Below, piece after piece: positions 61,978-64,000 of a DNA stretch of 64,000 bases. Every line of letters starts with the position of its first letter. Within the stretch, counting starts at the first letter, position 1. This stretch comes from PALSA-1353 sp050012375. GTDB lineage: Bacteria; Planctomycetota; Phycisphaerae; Tepidisphaerales; Tepidisphaeraceae. The notes under the pieces were generated by a model that saw only the letters and a list, made by a program, of their open reading frames with translations, searched no databases and was not told the origin of the DNA. The DNA is taken from assembly GCA_050012375.1 (NCBI GenBank), contig JBEKHH010000001.1, positions 124,001 through 188,000 of the forward strand, written 5' to 3'. Position numbers and translations under genes: made by a program.

Positions 61978-62842
61978 CGTAATTCATCCAAAGCCCCTCG
62001 ATTCGCTTACCTTTGGTCGCGTGATTCGTCCGCGCAGCGGTTACGATCTTTCGCCATTTCGGACTCGGATACAGGGCGTCCATTAACTCACAGGGATAGT
62101 TTGATATCGCTACCATGCCTTGCACGCCGTTCAACACTTCCGCAAGTTCTGCGTGCTGCCCGTCGGTCATTTCGTGGCCGTAGGCTTTAGAATCTCCGCG
62201 CGTTTCGTGGATGTATGGCGGATCGCAGTAAAAGAGCGTGCCAGGCGAATCGTAAAGTCGAATGACGTGAAGGGCTGGGCGATTCTCAATTTGAACGCGC
62301 AGTAGGCGTTCCGCAATGATCGTTAAATCCTCGACGCCCCCAAGCCAACGGCTGATTACGCCGCTCATTCCGGCGCGGCTTGTATTTTTGCAGTTCGCCC
62401 AGCGGCCCAGCGTTGCGGTCTGCGCCAGCCCGATTCGCACTTGCCGCGCTCGGACATAAAAGCGCCGCGCCCGCTCAAACGGCTTTTCGTTCGGATCGAG
62501 CTTGCACGCGGTAGAAAATTCTTCGCGGGAAAACGGCGTGAGGCCGATTGCCCTCACCAGATCGCTCCCGTGGTCGCGCAGCACGCGAAAGAAATTAACG
62601 ACTTCACCATCAAGGTCATTGTATGATTCAACGGGTGACGGGGGCCGGTTCAATAGCACGGCTCCCGACCCGGCGTATGGCTCGCAGTAATGGTGACATT
62701 TTGGCAAAAGCGGAAGCAACCAATCAAGGTGTGAATATTTCCCGCCATACCACCCAAACGGAATGACTTTGGGTTGCCGCAAAGACGATAGCGGCGGGGG
62801 TTTGGATTGCCGCGCTACGGGTCGCGCTGCTGCGGTCTGCAT
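61919..62842 (-). CDS. D12-class DNA N6-adenine methyltransferase (transposon-borne)
   Basis: 307 residues with PFGWYGGKYSHLDWLLPLL, the SAM motif CEPYAGSGAVLLNRPP and catalytic DPPY in FYCDPPYIHETRG. It is homologous to the methyltransferase at 53.8 kb (shared NDLD, FFRVLRDHG-like and SREEF segments) but clearly divergent. It should modify the site cut by the overlapping endonuclease. It starts 32 bp after the transposase stop. Confidence 0.9.
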   Translation of the reverse strand: MQTAAARPVARQSKPPPLSSLRQPKVIPFGWYGGKYSHLDWLLPLLPKCHHYCEPYAGSGAVLLNRPPSPVESYNDLDGEVVNFFRVLRDHGSDLVRAIGLTPFSREEFSTACKLDPNEKPFERARRFYVRARQVRIGLAQTATLGRWANCKNTSRAGMSGVISRWLGGVEDLTIIAERLLRVQIENRPALHVIRLYDSPGTLFYCDPPYIHETRGDSKAYGHEMTDGQHAELAEVLNGVQGMVAISNYPCELMDALYPSPKWRKIVTAARTNHATKGKRIEGLWMNYDAKTSTAKQDASGYMFRDS

Positions 62843-62873
62843 CCTGGCAGGCTAACGGCCTTGGCGGAAGTGG

Positions 62874-63830
62874 TCAAGCCACAAGATGGGTTCCGCCGAT
62901 TGGCGATTTGTACATGAGCCGTTTCCCTTCCGCGCCCTTGATCGCTTCGTCCCGGCGATCCGCGTCGGTCAATGTCCGCCCGTTCCACCGGAAATCAAAC
63001 TCGCCGCAATAGCGGTGAAGGTGCTTTTTGCTCATCTTGTGATAGACGCCGTAATGGCCGCGCTTGAGCAATGCGAAATAACTCTCGGCGGTGTTGGTCG
63101 TTTCGCCGTTCGGGCCGACGTACTGCCCGGCGGCATGATTGACGCTGGTATGTCCGCCCTTGAAGTGTGAACCGATGCCGTTGTAAACCGCCAGTTCATC
63201 CGTGAAGATCGCGGATGAATCGGCAACCATTTCGCGGATCGTTCCCTTTGCTGTATCGCCGTCAACGCTCTGGATATAGCGACTGTGGGCCTGTCCGCCT
63301 TCCCCGCTTTCGACCAGAACCATAACCGGAGCCTTGGCCGTTCCGCGTCCGCGCTTGTGCGGGCCAGTACCAGGACGGGGCTTGCCGCCCACATACGACT
63401 CATCGACCTGGACCTTACCCTTGAGCATTCCGGCCACTGGCTCGGCCCGCATGGCTTCGCGGATGCGATGGCCCATGAACCACGCGGTACGATACGATCC
63501 GAGGCCAAGGTTGCGCTGAAGCTGGAGCGCCGAAAATCCCTTTTTGCTGCTGGCGATCAGGTGGAATGCCTTGGCCCAGAACGACAACGGCAGGTGCGAA
63601 TCTTCCATGACCGTGCCAACGGTGACGGTGAAATTTCCCTTGCAATCCCGGCATTCAAGTAGGCCGGGGCGTTGAGACTGGCCGTTGAGCCGATAGACAT
63701 TGACTGAGGCGCAATGCGGGCAAAACGGCCCATCTGGCCATCGGCGCACTTCAAAGAATTCGCGGGCTTGATCTTCGGTGAAGCTTGGTACGTTCTGGCC
63801 TTTTTGAGATTTGGTGGTAATCTTGTTCAT
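62874..63830 (-). CDS. IS1595-family transposase
   Basis: 318 residues. An N-terminal zinc ribbon (CPHCASVNVYRL ... LECRDCKGNF) precedes the ISXO2-like DDE domain: VQVDESYVGGKPR (first Asp), SSAIFTDELAVYNGI (second Asp) and GETTNTAESYFALLKRGHYG (Asn-x-x-Glu, typical of the family). It lies just inside the right inverted repeat. It appears intact and complete. Confidence 0.93.
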   Translation of the reverse strand: MNKITTKSQKGQNVPSFTEDQAREFFEVRRWPDGPFCPHCASVNVYRLNGQSQRPGLLECRDCKGNFTVTVGTVMEDSHLPLSFWAKAFHLIASSKKGFSALQLQRNLGLGSYRTAWFMGHRIREAMRAEPVAGMLKGKVQVDESYVGGKPRPGTGPHKRGRGTAKAPVMVLVESGEGGQAHSRYIQSVDGDTAKGTIREMVADSSAIFTDELAVYNGIGSHFKGGHTSVNHAAGQYVGPNGETTNTAESYFALLKRGHYGVYHKMSKKHLHRYCGEFDFRWNGRTLTDADRRDEAIKGAEGKRLMYKSPIGGTHLVA

Positions 63831-63849
63831 GCCGGAATTTTACCACGGA

Positions 63850-63878
63850 TTGCCAACTATGTCAAGTGCATAATTCCG
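63850..63878. repeat. Right terminal inverted repeat of the transposon
   Basis: Complement of the left repeat with one mismatch (C/G four bases from the inner end). Confidence 0.9.
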
Positions 63879-63887
63879 AAAATATAT
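63879..63887. repeat. Target-site duplication, right
   Basis: AAAATATAT, identical to 59765-59773. Confidence 0.75.
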
Positions 63888-63915
63888 TGATTTCATCACG
63901 GACAATTAGGATAAT
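63887..63915 (+). promoter_or_regulatory. Promoter at the transposon's right edge
   Basis: TTGATT (63887-63892), a 17-bp spacer and GATAAT (63910-63915). The -35 element touches the target duplication, so insertion kept the core promoter but replaced everything upstream of it. Confidence 0.55.
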
Positions 63916-63950
63916 TTGCTCCCGTCCATTTCTGTGGCAGGGAAAGTCTG

Positions 63951-64000
63951 ATGGGACCTGAAGAGCCGCTCGCTTCCGATGGTGCGCCTGTTGCCGTGGC
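63951..64000 (+). CDS. Start of a protein gene, cut by the window end
   Basis: ATG at 63951 with GCAGGGAAAG upstream; only 16 codons are visible (MGPEEPLASDGAPVAV). No function can be read. Confidence 0.45.
   Translation, partial: MGPEEPLASDGAPVAV

Larger units (their letters stand above)
59774..63878 (-). mobile_element. IS1595-family transposon carrying a restriction-modification system and a tRNA
   Basis: About 4.1 kb bounded by 29-bp inverted repeats (59774-59802 and 63850-63878) that differ at one base. The 9-bp word AAAATATAT directly flanks both ends (59765-59773 and 63879-63887), consistent with the ~8-bp target duplication of this family. All cargo reads leftward like the transposase: D12 methyltransferase, PD-(D/E)XK endonuclease, winged-helix-like protein, a structured RNA candidate, a tRNA and a 50-residue protein. 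Near-identical ends and intact flanking repeats point to a fairly recent insertion. IS1595 relatives with passenger genes are known; this combination with a tRNA is unusual. Confidence 0.88.

Overview
The window is GC-rich chromosomal DNA, most likely from a planctomycete of the Phycisphaerae type. Reasons: a secreted Ig-repeat protein with the planctomycete N-terminal 'LESRVLLS' signature, two surface proteins with PEP-CTERM or PEP-CTERM-like tails, small zinc-ribbon/membrane proteins typical of the phylum, a type III glutamine synthetase beside two type I enzymes, and Gram-negative envelope genes (two OprP-like porins, a GT9 heptosyltransferase, WaaP-type kinases, an AsmA-like protein, a LolA-like protein). 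The lineage is inferred; no rRNA is present.

Layout. 0-8.6 kb: Rieske protein, PhoB/PhoR-like two-component pair, membrane protein, DUF4442 thioesterase-like protein, MGMT-family protein, two zinc-ribbon membrane proteins and a glycosyltransferase. 8.6-11.9 kb: accessory stretch with a large imperfect palindrome, copy 1 of a ~319-bp dispersed repeat, and an XRE regulator / ImmA-IrrE peptidase / nuclease-like operon. 11.9-18.4 kb: nuoJKLMN, the membrane arm of complex I, without nuoA-I. 18.4-31.3 kb: surface protein, porins, AsmA-like protein, LPS core genes, MFS transporter. 31.3-42.1 kb: housekeeping genes (YggS, SDR epimerase, HAD phosphatase, LolA-like, Nif3, PabB), PEP-CTERM surface enzymes and two small toxin-antitoxin-like loci. 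42.1-56.2 kb: nitrogen assimilation (glnN, a GlnE-like adenylyltransferase with an ACT-like domain, two glnA) interrupted by a kinase-glycosyltransferase fusion, a methyltransferase, repeat copy 2 and a putative GIY-YIG/D12 restriction-modification operon. 56.3-59.7 kb: lgt, motB, motA and a secreted protein.

59,774-63,878 is a complete IS1595-family transposon: 29-bp inverted repeats (one mismatch), a 9-bp flanking direct repeat, and leftward cargo of a type II restriction-modification pair, a winged-helix-like protein, a four-way-junction RNA candidate, a tRNA and a 50-aa protein. The tRNA is the most unusual object here. It carries a proline UGG anticodon loop and the C1:G72/A73 acceptor features of bacterial tRNA-Pro, but has a 27-nt variable region with a 7-bp arm as in class II (Leu/Ser/Tyr) tRNAs. 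A class II tRNA-Pro riding on a restriction-modification transposon, beside an unexplained structured RNA, is the best candidate for an undescribed system.

Two further themes recur. Hairpins followed by GCTAA(A)C are scattered through the window and have been absorbed into the 3' ends of nuoM and lgt. The ~319-bp repeat directly precedes both short accessory operons, which suggests it marks or mediates their insertion.
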